A DNA stretch of 64,000 bases from Roseiarcus sp963783175 (lineage in GTDB: Bacteria; Pseudomonadota; Alphaproteobacteria; Rhizobiales; Beijerinckiaceae), in contig CAWANG010000002.1 in assembly GCA_963783175.1 (NCBI GenBank), positions 62,001-126,000 on the forward strand, written 5' to 3'. The notes under the pieces are model-generated. The model was not told the origin of the DNA, searched no databases, and was given only the letters and a program-made list of their open reading frames with translations. This document shows positions 48,416-56,940 of the stretch, piece after piece. Both the position numbers and the translations under genes were made by a program. How positions within the stretch are numbered: position 1 is the first letter of the stretch; each line of letters begins with the position of its first letter.

Positions 48416-49286
48416 AGCTCAAGCCGCGCCGCAGCCTCGCGGATTGGGATCCCGACTAGGGCGGTTGAGGATTTTTCCCGTGCAATTTCTTGCGAAAATC
48501 AGAATCCGTGCTACATTGCCAGATCGCCTGATGAAATCCGCATGTCTGGCGGAACGCCTGGCGATCGGAGGAGGAATTTTTTATATTTTTTTCGCCGTAA
48601 CCCCTTGAAAAGCCCCGAATCGGACGAATAAAACTAAGCAAATCCAAGCAATTTTTTTTTGGCCCTATATAAGGACGCTGGGACAGCCCACAATTTTCGC
48701 GGACATCCTGTTTTTCTGGAACATCCTGCGCATCCTTCTGGAAATCGCGTCTCGGGTGGGGTACTATAGCGTTACTGGCACCGTGCTATGAATACTGGCA
48801 TCGTCCAGTCATGTTGCTTGCCAACTACTGCGTTTCCTGCCCTTTGCGAGTACAGTATAGCGGCATCGGCGTGGCCGGGACATGCGGCCGATGCGGCCGA
48901 TGCGCTGGCGGCGTCCGATGGTCACATTCACACTGGGGCTTGCGGGTGGTGCGCGGGTGGTGGCGGCTGAGCGCGGATTTGGGGCGTGTTGGGATTGGCC
49001 GCGTGGCGGCGAGTGCGCTGGCGGGCGATCTCTGCGGCTCGCCCTCGCCGGGCTCAAGACATTCTGGACACGGCGGGCACGGGATACGACGAGGCAAGAG
49101 GGAGCGCGCCCCACCCCCGCCGGTTCGCGAGGGAAGCAGGCGGGCTATTATGGCGGGCACTTCGACCCATGGCTGTTACGAGACGCGCGTCCATAGCCAA
49201 AGAGTGGGCTCTCGATGTGTGGATTTCTGCAACATATAACGCGAAAAGCTTGACGTCGCTCGTCTGGCACCGCTTTGGTCTGAACA
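48416..49286. other. AT-richer junction region left of the restriction-modification genes
   Basis: I see no gene I would defend in these 870 bases. The first half is AT-rich for this genome, with a run of ten T at 48651-48660, TATATAAGG shortly after, and two close copies of an ACATCCTG unit near 48704-48727. The second half is GC-rich and contains GCGGCCGAT repeated. This looks like a boundary between core chromosome and island sequence. Confidence 0.45.
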
Positions 49287-51326
49287 ATGCGTCTGCCCAA
49301 CCCAAATCAATCAATGGTCCGAAGCTTCACTTCAAGCAACGAGTGGGTCGCGTGGTTAAACGAAACGCTCCCGAAACCGAAGCAGGACCCAGACGCGCCG
49401 ACAGTGATCGACTTGTTCGCCGGATGCGGCGGATTGGCGCTCGGGTTCGAGGTCGCAGGCTTCAAGTCCGTTGGCTATGAAATGCGGCCAGTGCCGGTCG
49501 CGACGTACAACCAAAACCTTTCAGGTCTCTGCGTCGAGCAAAAACTTGATGTAGGTGACGAGTTCGAACAAGCCGAGGTCATTATCGGCGGACCGCCATG
49601 CCAGCCGTTCAGCCAGATCGGCTACCAGCGCGGCAAGCACGATGACCGGGATGGGTTCCCGATCTTCTTAGACGCCGTCAGGCGCATTCGACCGAAGATC
49701 GCCATCATCGAGAACGTGCGCGGGCTGATGTTTCGCAACAAGGACTATCTGAAAGCGACGACGGCAGAACTGGAACGTTTCGGTTACTCGGTTGACTGCC
49801 GATTGCTTGACGCATCGCTTTTCGGGGTTCCTCAAAGGCGAGAGCGAATTGTAGTTGTTGCCTCCCGGTGCGGCTGGGAATGGCCGGAGCCCGTCGCCGC
49901 GAGGCCGATCACGGCAGGCATTGCTCTTGGCCACCTCGCGACGGAGACCCATTCTGACAGCAAGTTCCTGACGCCTAGCATGGACGCTTACATTGCCGAG
50001 TACGAGCGAAAGAGTTCGTGCGTGAACCCGCGCGATCTTCATTTGGACAAGCCTGCTCGCACTTTGACATGCCGGAACCTCGGGGGCGCGACTGCCGACA
50101 TGCAGCGCATAAAGCTTCCTGACGGAAGGCGACGAATGCTTGAAGTTCGCGAGGCAGCGCGATTGCAGTCGTTCCCGGATTGGTACCAATTCGGAGGGAC
50201 GAAGTATGAAGCGATGGAGCAAATCGGGAACTCGGTTGCTCCGCTAGTCGGGCTCGCAATCGCGAAGAGCGTCAGACAAGCACTAGACGGCAGCCTCAAG
50301 ACCATGCCGAAGTCAGGTGCGCCTAAGCAGATGGAGCTTTTCATGGCGGAGGGACATGACGAAAAAACCGAGCAAATGCTGAACATTTTTCGTCACGTCG
50401 GAATACCGCTGCGCGAGTTAACCGACAGGCGGCGGCAGCGCATGGCGAAAGCTGTTTTGGCCGTCGGGGACATGAAACCAAGCGATGCGTGGACAGACGC
50501 CAAGTCATTCCATCGCCACAAGCACCCGCCACTCACAACGCGCGCGATCATCAAGTTCGAAAACCGATACTACGGCGAAAACATCGCAGATGCGTCTTAC
50601 GATGATATCCGTCGCAAAGACCTCGTGCTGCCGGTCGAATTCGGCCTCGTTCAGAGGAGCGCTGCCGACCCAGATGCCGACGTGAACGACGGGACTAGAG
50701 GCTATTCTCTTACGGATGCCGCAGTCGATCTCTTCGCCACGTATGGGACCAACCTATGGGAGGCGGAGTTGGCCCATTTCCGGGCGGCGAGGAACGAAAT
50801 CGCTGATCGTCTCAGCAAGGCCCGGGAAATGAAGATGGTTCCAGTCAAGCTGCCTGACGGGCAGACTTTGATGCTGACGCCCGGTCCACACAACCAACTT
50901 CAGAAGGCGATTGTCGAGGAGCTTTTGCAGCGTTTTGCGCATGGAGCGGAACTTCTCTACGTGGGGGACACCGCCAAGAAGCTGCTCTTCGTTCACACCG
51001 AGAAAATCCGAGAACTCGGGCTCCCCGACCCATCGCGGAGCACGCTTCCCGACGTCGTCGCCTATGATGGCGGACGAGACTGCATATTTTTTGTTGAGGC
51101 GGTTCACAGCTTCGGGGAAATTACCGACCTTCGCCGGGAGCACCTTCGCAAGCTCGCCGAGACCAGCGGCAGGCAAGCGCGATCTTGCATTTCGGCCTTC
51201 ATGGACCGAAAGTCGTTCGCCAAATTTTCGGGAAGGATCGGCTGGGAAACGGAAGTATGGATCGCAACTGATCCGGCTCATATGATCCACTTCGATGGCG
51301 AGAAGTACCTCACCCCCTACGACTGA
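49287..51326 (+). CDS. fused C5-cytosine DNA methyltransferase and BsuBI/PstI-type restriction endonuclease
   Basis: 679 residues. The N-terminal 335 form a complete C5 methyltransferase: motif I DLFAGCGG (42-49), motif IV GGPPCQPFS with nucleophile Cys105, motif VI ENV (142-144), motif VIII QRRER (183-187) and motif X QIGNSVAP (312-319). Residues 360-550 match the helical N-domain of BsuBI/PstI endonucleases, and 555-675 the catalytic domain: ELLYVGDTAKKLLFVH, LPDVVAYD (Asp589), FFVEAVHSFGEI (Glu604), CISAFMDRKSFAKFSGRIGWETEVWIA and HMIHFDGEKYL. Classic BsuBI/PstI systems use a separate N6-adenine methyltransferase, so a C5 enzyme on the same chain is unusual. The Vsr gene overlaps its end. 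An alternative start is Met 49314. Confidence 0.9.
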   Translation: MRLPNPNQSMVRSFTSSNEWVAWLNETLPKPKQDPDAPTVIDLFAGCGGLALGFEVAGFKSVGYEMRPVPVATYNQNLSGLCVEQKLDVGDEFEQAEVIIGGPPCQPFSQIGYQRGKHDDRDGFPIFLDAVRRIRPKIAIIENVRGLMFRNKDYLKATTAELERFGYSVDCRLLDASLFGVPQRRERIVVVASRCGWEWPEPVAARPITAGIALGHLATETHSDSKFLTPSMDAYIAEYERKSSCVNPRDLHLDKPARTLTCRNLGGATADMQRIKLPDGRRRMLEVREAARLQSFPDWYQFGGTKYEAMEQIGNSVAPLVGLAIAKSVRQALDGSLKTMPKSGAPKQMELFMAEGHDEKTEQMLNIFRHVGIPLRELTDRRRQRMAKAVLAVGDMKPSDAWTDAKSFHRHKHPPLTTRAIIKFENRYYGENIADASYDDIRRKDLVLPVEFGLVQRSAADPDADVNDGTRGYSLTDAAVDLFATYGTNLWEAELAHFRAARNEIADRLSKAREMKMVPVKLPDGQTLMLTPGPHNQLQKAIVEELLQRFAHGAELLYVGDTAKKLLFVHTEKIRELGLPDPSRSTLPDVVAYDGGRDCIFFVEAVHSFGEITDLRREHLRKLAETSGRQARSCISAFMDRKSFAKFSGRIGWETEVWIATDPAHMIHFDGEKYLTPYD

Positions 51327-51753
51327 TGCTCAGAGTGCACGTCAAGCGCTCATGCGCCGAATTCGATCTCGCGACACCGAGCCAGAACGGATTGCGCGAC
51401 ACCTACTTTTTAAGGCCGGGCATCGCTACCGAAAGAACGAAAAGCGGCTTCCCGGAACGCCAGACATTGCCATTTGGTCGAAGCAGTGCGTGATCTTCGT
51501 GCACGGCTGCTTCTGGCATCAACATGAGGGGCCGTGCGTTCGCCGACCAAGGCTGCCTAAGTCGAATGCGTCATATTGGCTCCCGAAGCTTGATCGAAAC
51601 AAAAAGAGGGACGCTGACAACAAAGCGCGACTTGAAACGCTTGGATGGAGGGTACTAGTCGTGTGGGAGTGCGAGACATCGAACGTCGAAAAGCTTGCGG
51701 CGCGAATGGATGCATTCCTGAAGGTTTCATCGGGTTCGAAAGAACCCGTCTAG
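51295..51753 (+). CDS. vsr: very short patch repair endonuclease
   Basis: 152 residues. Vsr nicks T:G mismatches that arise when 5-methylcytosine deaminates. Motifs: MRRIRSRDTEPERIARHLLFKAGHRYRKNEKRLPGTPDIAI with catalytic Asp, KQCVIFVHGCFWHQHEGPC with the zinc ligands and FWH, then SYWLPKLDRNKKRDADNKARLETLGWRVLVVWECE. The start overlaps the methyltransferase gene by 32 bases, so they are coupled. Its presence supports the idea that the fused enzyme makes 5-methylcytosine. Confidence 0.93.
   Translation: MARSTSPPTTDAQSARQALMRRIRSRDTEPERIARHLLFKAGHRYRKNEKRLPGTPDIAIWSKQCVIFVHGCFWHQHEGPCVRRPRLPKSNASYWLPKLDRNKKRDADNKARLETLGWRVLVVWECETSNVEKLAARMDAFLKVSSGSKEPV
51731..51748 (+). terminator. perfect hairpin at the end of vsr
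   Basis: CGGGTTC and GAACCCG form a 7-bp stem with a GAAA tetraloop, inside the last codons of vsr. No T-run follows. It probably stabilises the transcript end or weakly terminates against the convergent gene. Confidence 0.45.
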
Positions 51754-51786
51754 TCAGTGTTACTCGCGTATCGTCCTTTCGTTGGG

Positions 51787-52566
51787 CTATATTGTCGGTG
51801 GGCGGACCGAGAATTCGTTCAAATGGCGGGTGAACCATTCCCGGGTCTTGGCGTCAACTAGCATTGACGCCAGCAAGCGGTATCTGCGCCATTCGTCCTG
51901 GCCCTCGAAGGACAAGAGCCTATCATGTAGTACAGCGGGAAAAGGGTAACGCTCGCCGCCATTCAGTTCACGCGCCGCAGCTAACGCCCATTGCAACGAG
52001 TAGGCGCGATCTACGCGGTCACGATCCACACCCTTAACGAATGAAAGCGCTTCAGCTTCAGTTTCGGGTGTCTTGCCCGAATAGAGACGTCTACTCATAA
52101 GGCCGACGCACTGCTTCGGTTCCCATCTTATAACTGTCTCAGGCATGTAAAGCCAAAGCATGCTTAGGCACGCGCGCTTCATCAGGATGCCCTTGGTCCA
52201 CTTGAGCTGACCTCCTCTTGTCACCAGACGCGTCCACTCGGCGGGCGTATCGAGGAGAGGTACCTGTCTGTGCTGGAGCTCGTCGTTTAGAATTAAGATT
52301 ACCTCGTGCAATCGCGCCCTGTTTTGCAGGTTGCTCAAAGGAGGCCAAAATTGCATCTCTCGCTTGAGGAACCTAACGAGGTCGGAGCTGTCGATCTGTC
52401 CTGACCCCGCTCGCTCAAACAAATAGTGATCAGGAACGTCAGGTTTGCCTCTCCGCGAGATCGGTTTCCAATACTGCGTGATTGCCGCGTGGGCCGCAGC
52501 GAGCAAAGGAGTAGCTGCGTTCGCAAGCAGGAAGGGTATGTTCATTATTGAAGCTGGCGCTTCCAT
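51787..52566 (-). CDS. protein of unknown function in the defence island
   Basis: 259 residues, convergent with vsr. I recognise no family. N-terminal segment MNIPFLLANAATPLLAAAHAAI is mildly hydrophobic, followed by PDVPDHYLFERAGSGQIDSSDLVRFLKREMQFWPPLSNLQNRARLHEVILILNDELQHRQVPLLD, a long helical middle (CLSMLWLYMPETVIRWEPKQCVGLMSRRLYSG) and the C-terminal DEWRRYRLLASMLVDAKTREWFTRHLNEF. It looks soluble and helical. It starts 3 bases after a 63-residue frame, forming a two-gene operon. Position next to restriction genes suggests a defence role. Confidence 0.6.
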   Translation of the reverse strand: MEAPASIMNIPFLLANAATPLLAAAHAAITQYWKPISRRGKPDVPDHYLFERAGSGQIDSSDLVRFLKREMQFWPPLSNLQNRARLHEVILILNDELQHRQVPLLDTPAEWTRLVTRGGQLKWTKGILMKRACLSMLWLYMPETVIRWEPKQCVGLMSRRLYSGKTPETEAEALSFVKGVDRDRVDRAYSLQWALAAARELNGGERYPFPAVLHDRLLSFEGQDEWRRYRLLASMLVDAKTREWFTRHLNEFSVRPPTI

Positions 52567-52568
52567 AC

Positions 52569-52760
52569 CTATTCCAACGCCTTCCTGAGTAGATGTCCGG
52601 CCGGTTGCTGCTCTTCGCGGCCGGATGAGATGGCCTCGGGAGCGTGGCCAGCCGCAATCGGAATGACAACCGGCTCAAACTGCGCTACGGGCGCAACCGG
52701 CCTAGGCAGGGAGCCCCAACAGCGGGCCGAGTAACGATCCCCACTTTCGGTCATCTCCAC
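52569..52760 (-). CDS. small protein upstream of the unknown defence-island gene
   Basis: 63 residues from GTG 52760, with AAGGAG five bases upstream, a strong RBS. Sequence MEMTESGDRYSARCWGSLPRP continues Pro/Ala/Glu-rich and ends LLRKALE. No family. The stop lies directly before the start of the 259-residue gene, so they are likely translated together. The RBS is the main support. Confidence 0.4.
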   Translation of the reverse strand: MEMTESGDRYSARCWGSLPRPVAPVAQFEPVVIPIAAGHAPEAISSGREEQQPAGHLLRKALE

Positions 52761-53109
52761 AGGTCTCCTTTCAACAATATCCGGGGTCGCTATACCCTCA
52801 AAAGCCGTTGTCCTAAGGGATAGCCGGTCGAAAAGCGAAACAGGCCAACATTGGTCGGTACCCTCCAGTAGGTAGCCATCTAAGGCCTCGCCCTTGGCAT
52901 CACGATTTAATGGGCGCGTCCGTAGCCCGCAATCAGTTTGCCTTCTCGGCCTTTTGGAGGACGCCTCCCGTGTCCTTCACGGGCATGATTGCGATGACAC
53001 CCACCACACGGCAAGGCTGTATTAGCATTGAGGATTGGGCTGGGTCCAAATCATGAGGAAGGCTGATACGCCGAGCGCGCCAACGACACCATCGGAGGCG
53101 CGAGAGATA

Positions 53110-53515
53110 TACTGGAGTTGATCAAGCTGCCAAGTATTACAGGCTTGCCGGGAAGCTGTTCGGCGTCACGGGGAAGTCCGGGAGATGGAAGCGGCCAGCC
53201 TCTTCGGACCGACGCTTGTGTCTGCCGCACCATAGGGTTCGATGCGCTTCGCGGAGATGAGCGCGTCCAAATCAAGGCCCGCGCGCGGGATCGCCGGTTT
53301 AGAAGTATGGCCGGCTGTCCCGCATCGACATTGACAAGCCGTGCGACACGGTCTTGCTCGCGATCTTGGACGCCGAGACGATGAACGCGACCGAGGTCTG
53401 GGAAGCTCCGTATTTAATGGTGGTCGACGAACTCCGACGGAAGGGCTCCGAGGCTAGAGAGCGCGGCCAGCTCGCCGGTATCGAAGGTCACAGGGTCGGA
53501 GAAGGGGATCATTTA
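53110..53515 (+). pseudogene. decayed gene (VQIKAR / SRIDIDKPCDTVLLAILD family)
   Basis: Pieces in different frames give a recognisable protein: LLELIKLP at the start, a shifted VREMEAASLFGPTLVSAA, then IGFDALRGDERVQIKARARD, a shifted YGRLSRIDIDKPCDTVLLAILDAETMNATEVWEAPYLMVVDELRRKGSEARERGQLAG. This matches the pattern of a small alphaproteobacterial family with a conserved VQIK and SRID..(D)TVLLVLLD (possibly DUF6998). At least three frame changes and a stop interrupt it, so it is inactive. Confidence 0.55.
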
Positions 53516-53594
53516 GAGCGGCCGATATTGGACTTTGGCAACGCTCAAAGGCGGCCCGACATTGCGGCTCGACCGGTCGACCGGAGCTGGACAA

Positions 53595-54542
53595 ATGAGC
53601 GATAAGGCCCCCACACTTCCCGATACTGTCCGATACGTGAAGAATGGGGCAGGCGGGCGCTGGTGGGGAACTGCGAAGGCGCGCGGCGAGATACACGCCG
53701 GCTGGATGTCGGTGCCGAGGGAGTTGCTCAGAGCGGCCGACTTGGACGCCATCAAGCCCGTCTTGAAGAAGTGGTGGGACGGCAGACGTGGGGCGACCCA
53801 GGACTTCAATGCCTTGAGCGCACTGCTGGATCGCCCCAGCCAGCATCTTTGGGTGACGTTTGAGGACCGGCGCTTGTGGTGGTGCACGGTCCTCGATGAA
53901 ATATCCGTTAGTTCTGAGGGAGAAACAAAGGAACACGGAAATTTCTGGCTGAAGTGCGCGAGGCCATGGAGCGACCGTTCTTTCGACGGAAGCCGACACC
54001 TTGCAATTTCCGAGCTGCCGGGTGTCGTGACATCGGTTGCCGGTTTTCGCGGAACAGTTTGCGAGCCCCGAGCTTCGGAGGAAATCTTACGCATAATTCG
54101 CAACGAAGCGGACCCCGACGCGCAGGCGGCGACGCAGGCGCGCCGCTCATATGAGGACGCGATCCTCAAGCTCGTCCCCCGGCTCGGACCAAAAGATTTT
54201 GAAGTTTTGGTCGACCTGATCTTGTCCCGAACAGGCTGGGCGCGTGTGGCGACAGTCGGGGGTGTGGCTGAGGATATTGACATCGAGGTCGAGAACGCCT
54301 CGTCCGGAGAAACCGCCTTTGTCCAGGTCAAGAGCCGGGCGGATCAGGCTACCCTGGACCGGTATGTCTCAATCTTTTCGGGGCAACGGGACCATTACGA
54401 CCGGATGATCTTTGCGGTTCATACGTGCAGCGGGACGCTCGCGCCGCCCCAAGGGTTGCCGGTCCAGCTCTGGACCGGACGCAAGGTAGCCGAGCTCGTA
54501 GTCAAGCATGGCCTCGGCGACTGGGTCGCGTTGCGGGTATAG
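53595..54542 (+). CDS. Mrr-like PD-(D/E)xK restriction endonuclease domain protein
   Basis: 315 residues from ATG 53595. The N-terminal 150 residues have several Trp (GRWWGTAKARGEIHAGWM, WWCTVLDE, FWLKCARPWSDRSF) and may bind modified or ordinary DNA. From about residue 195 (LGPKDFEVLVDLILSRTGWARVATVGG) the Mrr fold begins; the catalytic residues are Asp in AEDIDIEV (227/229) and Gln244-Val-Lys246 in TAFVQVKSRAD. Mrr-type enzymes cut methylated or foreign DNA, or belong to type IV systems. Intact frame. Confidence 0.72.
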   Translation: MSDKAPTLPDTVRYVKNGAGGRWWGTAKARGEIHAGWMSVPRELLRAADLDAIKPVLKKWWDGRRGATQDFNALSALLDRPSQHLWVTFEDRRLWWCTVLDEISVSSEGETKEHGNFWLKCARPWSDRSFDGSRHLAISELPGVVTSVAGFRGTVCEPRASEEILRIIRNEADPDAQAATQARRSYEDAILKLVPRLGPKDFEVLVDLILSRTGWARVATVGGVAEDIDIEVENASSGETAFVQVKSRADQATLDRYVSIFSGQRDHYDRMIFAVHTCSGTLAPPQGLPVQLWTGRKVAELVVKHGLGDWVALRV

Positions 54543-54573
54543 GCGACGCGGCATAGGCGAGCCGCGGCGGCTT

Positions 54574-55442
54574 GACGCTGGCGCTCGGCACGTACGAGGC
54601 TGGCGCTCGACGGCGCGACGGCCTAGGCGAGGGCGCGCCGCTTTGGAGCAGGCGATGATGTCTGAAAAGGCTCGTCCTGACTGCCTCTCGTGGGGCCGTG
54701 GTCAGACAACTGAGGCTGCCGCGCGCGATCACCTATTCGGGCCATAGATAGCGCACCGGTCCGGCCGGAAAGAGTAGATCAGCGCCGACCCCGACGATGT
54801 CTATCCAACCGCCCACAAGACCCTCTCGTGTGGCCCAGGCCGATAGCACGGCGTCAAACTCGTGCTCTCCCTGAAAGGGGCACTCAATCCCCACTTGGCC
54901 GGCAAACCGCTGAATAGCCGCGCCGACAGTTTTGGGATCGTATCGCTCCTTCCAACGCGCGTGCAGCAACACCTTGGGGTGCGTCTCATTCAGGTCGAGT
55001 TCCGGCCACTTCTCACGTAGCCTGAAAGCCAGCGCCATCCCGCCGATTGCCATCGCTCCATACAGGCTGTTCGGTGCTATGATGCTGTTGCGCACACATG
55101 GATATTTGTCACGTAGTTTCAAATCGCAGGGACGCATACCGCTTTTTGCAGTAGCCCAATGCAGCAGTGTGTCGATGCCAGCGGCAATGGGTCGTTGTGA
55201 TCCACATTCATCGACCGCCCATTTCACTGCATCGTCCACGGTGCTGACGGTAGATGCCTTCACGCAATTCTCGGTGAGAAACGCGACGCCGAAACGGCTA
55301 TAGCCTCCCGGATCGAAACCGAGATAGCCGCCCTTGTTAGTGGTCAAAGTCGAGTTCCCATTCGCCGCTATGGGTTCACGCCGAATTGATACAATCGCTG
55401 ACCGGACAATAAGGACAAGCGTCTGCTCGACGCTGGCGCTCG
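54574..55442 (+). repeat. 14-bp direct repeats bracketing the DUF429 gene
   Basis: GACGCTGGCGCTCG occurs at 54574-54587 and 55429-55442, in the same orientation, on each side of the DUF429 gene. Both copies lie in Arg-codon-like GC-rich stretches with several near-copies of GGCGCTCGACG. They may be traces of insertion or just parts of one low-complexity repeat family. Confidence 0.5.
54733..55347 (-). CDS. DUF429 (predicted RNase H-fold nuclease) family protein
   Basis: 204 residues. GGYLGFDPGGYSRFGVAFL at the N-terminus is the RNase H-like first strand with its Asp; GIDTLLHWATAKSG follows. DLNETHPKVLLHARWK and HEFDAVLSAWATREG match the later DUF429 blocks (E-xHP and D-A-xxAAxxA). The family is predicted to act on RNA or DNA; no member is well characterised. 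It is flanked by short GC-rich repeats and lies between the defence genes and the Cas1/PolB element. Confidence 0.65.
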   Translation of the reverse strand: MTTNKGGYLGFDPGGYSRFGVAFLTENCVKASTVSTVDDAVKWAVDECGSQRPIAAGIDTLLHWATAKSGMRPCDLKLRDKYPCVRNSIIAPNSLYGAMAIGGMALAFRLREKWPELDLNETHPKVLLHARWKERYDPKTVGAAIQRFAGQVGIECPFQGEHEFDAVLSAWATREGLVGGWIDIVGVGADLLFPAGPVRYLWPE

Positions 55443-55460
55443 ACGCCCGACATGGCGCTT

Positions 55461-55518
55461 GCGCTCGACGGCTCGACGCCGGCGCTCGACGGCTCGACGC
55501 CGGCGCTCGACGGCTCGG
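55461..55518 (+). repeat. 21-bp tandem repeat, 2.8 copies
   Basis: The unit GCGCTCGACGGCTCGACGCC plus G is repeated at 55461-55481, 55482-55502 and partly 55503-55518. The flanking 55420-55560 contains many further CTCGACG pieces. Being 21 bp long it keeps any frame open, which produces false open frames with RRRAVER-type repeats. No gene is supported between 55348 and 55575. Confidence 0.8.
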
Positions 55519-55575
55519 CGCGCCCCGACGCTCGACGCCCGACGCACGCGGACGCTCGACATGGATGAGGGCGCA

Positions 55576-56181
55576 TCATCGGTTAACGGCGAAAGAGAAC
55601 AATCCCGCGAGCGCTTGCGCGACGGCGAGCGCATTGGCGCGGCGATCGGCTTGGGCGGCCTCAAGAGCGGCGATGCGGCGCTCTTGAGCATCGGCCTTCG
55701 CCGCGAGCGCGGCTAACATGGTTTCCGTGTTGGCGCACCATTTCGTGAACGTCGAGGCGGCGGCAATGTCGGGCGGCGCAGGATAGCCGTAGCCTTGTGG
55801 GACAAGCCCGCGTCCCGGCTTGCCTCCGATGGCGTACATGCTGGCGGGCGTCGCCGGCCGGACAACCGTCCACTCGCGTGACCGAGCAGGCACTGGTGAT
55901 CGCGCCTCGAAAGCTTCGCTCGTGACAACGTCAAGCCGGTCGCCCGTTTTCGTTATCACAGCGCCCGGCCCGATGGCGGCGACCTTGGCGCGGAAGCTCG
56001 CCAGTTCGCCCGCGCTCGCATTCTGGATTTTGTCGCGGGGGAGCGCAGTGTCGATGACCGGGGCGGCTGATCGCTGCGATCCGGCGGCCTTGGACAGCGT
56101 TCCGCCAGCGGCGTCCTTTTCAGCCCGCTTTCGGGCGCGGTAGTGCCGCATGTAAGCGGCCATGTCGTCGCGCGCAGCCAT
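55576..56181 (-). CDS. accessory protein with basic N-terminus and C-terminal coiled coil
   Basis: 201 residues from MAARDDMAAYMRHYRARKRAEKD, with GGAGAACTCC upstream. The N-terminal 30 residues are basic, the middle contains ASFRAKVAAIGPGAVITKTGDRLDVVTS and GGKPGRGLVPQGYGYPAPPDIAAASTFTKW, and the last 60 form a coiled coil (LAALAAKADAQERRIAALEAAQADRRANALAVAQAL). I do not recognise the family; small proteins of this design occur in phages and plasmids. It is divergent from the small-gene cluster of the Cas1/PolB element and may mark its left side. Confidence 0.5.
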   Translation of the reverse strand: MAARDDMAAYMRHYRARKRAEKDAAGGTLSKAAGSQRSAAPVIDTALPRDKIQNASAGELASFRAKVAAIGPGAVITKTGDRLDVVTSEAFEARSPVPARSREWTVVRPATPASMYAIGGKPGRGLVPQGYGYPAPPDIAAASTFTKWCANTETMLAALAAKADAQERRIAALEAAQADRRANALAVAQALAGLFSFAVNR

Positions 56182-56706
56182 GTGGAGTTCTCTCCGTTTA
56201 CGCACTAGCAAGATGCTCGTTTACGCTGGCGTTGGCAAGGGAGAAAAGCCCGGTTTTCCGGCTGTTTTGGGCTGAAAGCGCCGCTTTCCCGATTGTGTAA
56301 ACAATCCATCCTGACCGCTTGGACCGGAAGCCGAGGCGACTGGTAGCGCGTCTCTCTATGCAGTCGAAAAAATGTTGGTGAAAGCCCTTGCTTTTTTCAA
56401 GGGCGATGGCCATCCTTTCGCTCGGCGACGCAAATCGCGTCGAAGCTTAGTACTCGGTCAGTTTGGCCGCGCATTGAAACTACCCCGAGGCAACCCCCTT
56501 GACGGCGCGGAACGGCGCTTAAGCCTGGGAAGACTTCCAAAGGGTGCGCCAAGCCTCGCTGATTTGGGAAAGTAGGCCCGAAGCTATGACCGGCTGACGA
56601 TACGCGGGTTGCCGCACGCCTCAGACTGGTAGCTGACGACCGAAGCCGCTTCCTCCTCTGCCCTCCCGGATAGTTGCCGGAGGGTGTTTGGAATGGAAGC
56701 GGAGTT
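56182..56706. other. intergenic region left of the element's gene cluster, with one hairpin
   Basis: No convincing gene in 525 bases. A perfect hairpin GCCCTTG (56384-56390) and CAAGGGC (56398-56404) with a T-rich 7-base loop lies in it. The lower GC than the core genome and the divergent flanking genes suggest promoters or an origin-like control region. CCTCCCGGATAGTTGCCGGAGG near 56660 is another short inverted repeat, just before the RHH gene. Confidence 0.45.
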
Positions 56707-56940
56707 ATGATGGGAAACCACGACAATCATTCGGCGAGCGGGGCTGGCGAAGAACGGCCGCCCGTAATCGGACTATCCCTCAACCGAAACATCTACAAAG
56801 CGCTCCATCGCGAAGCGCGGGCGCTAGGCATAAGCACCGCCTCGCTCATGCGGGAAATCATCAAAGAACGGATGCGAGATCCGCGCCCGCTATCGCTGTC
56901 GGCAGCGCGCACGGACAACCATTCGGAGCGCGCCGCATGA
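56707..56940 (+). CDS. small ribbon-helix-helix-like DNA-binding protein
   Basis: 77 residues from MMGNHDNHSASGAGEERP. The core RPPVIGLSLNRNIYKALHREARALGISTASLMREIIKER has the beta strand plus two helices pattern of CopG/Arc regulators (hydrophobic-x-L-x strand, then AL...A...GIS.ASLMREII). Such proteins repress plasmid or transposon genes. The stop overlaps the next ATG (ATGA at 56937-56940). First gene of the rightward cluster leading to PolB. Confidence 0.6.
   Translation: MMGNHDNHSASGAGEERPPVIGLSLNRNIYKALHREARALGISTASLMREIIKERMRDPRPLSLSAARTDNHSERAA

Noticed and set aside
48405..48608. 67-codon open frame overlapping the thioesterase end
   Set aside because: Starts inside the thioesterase gene with no RBS and ends in AT-rich spacer; no conserved pattern.
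48660..48680. TATATAAGG as a promoter
   Set aside because: Resembles a eukaryotic or archaeal TATA box but has no matching -35 spacing, and no gene starts within the next 500 bases.
51731..51748. tRNA T-arm (GGTTCGAA)
   Set aside because: GGGTTCGAAAGAACCC looks like a T-loop, but there is no cloverleaf around it and it lies inside vsr.
55420..55570. CRISPR-like array
   Set aside because: The 21-bp units are directly adjacent with no spacers, so it is a simple tandem repeat.
56198..56413. 71-codon minus-strand frame left of the RHH gene
   Set aside because: No family features and overlaps the hairpin region; support too weak to list as a gene.
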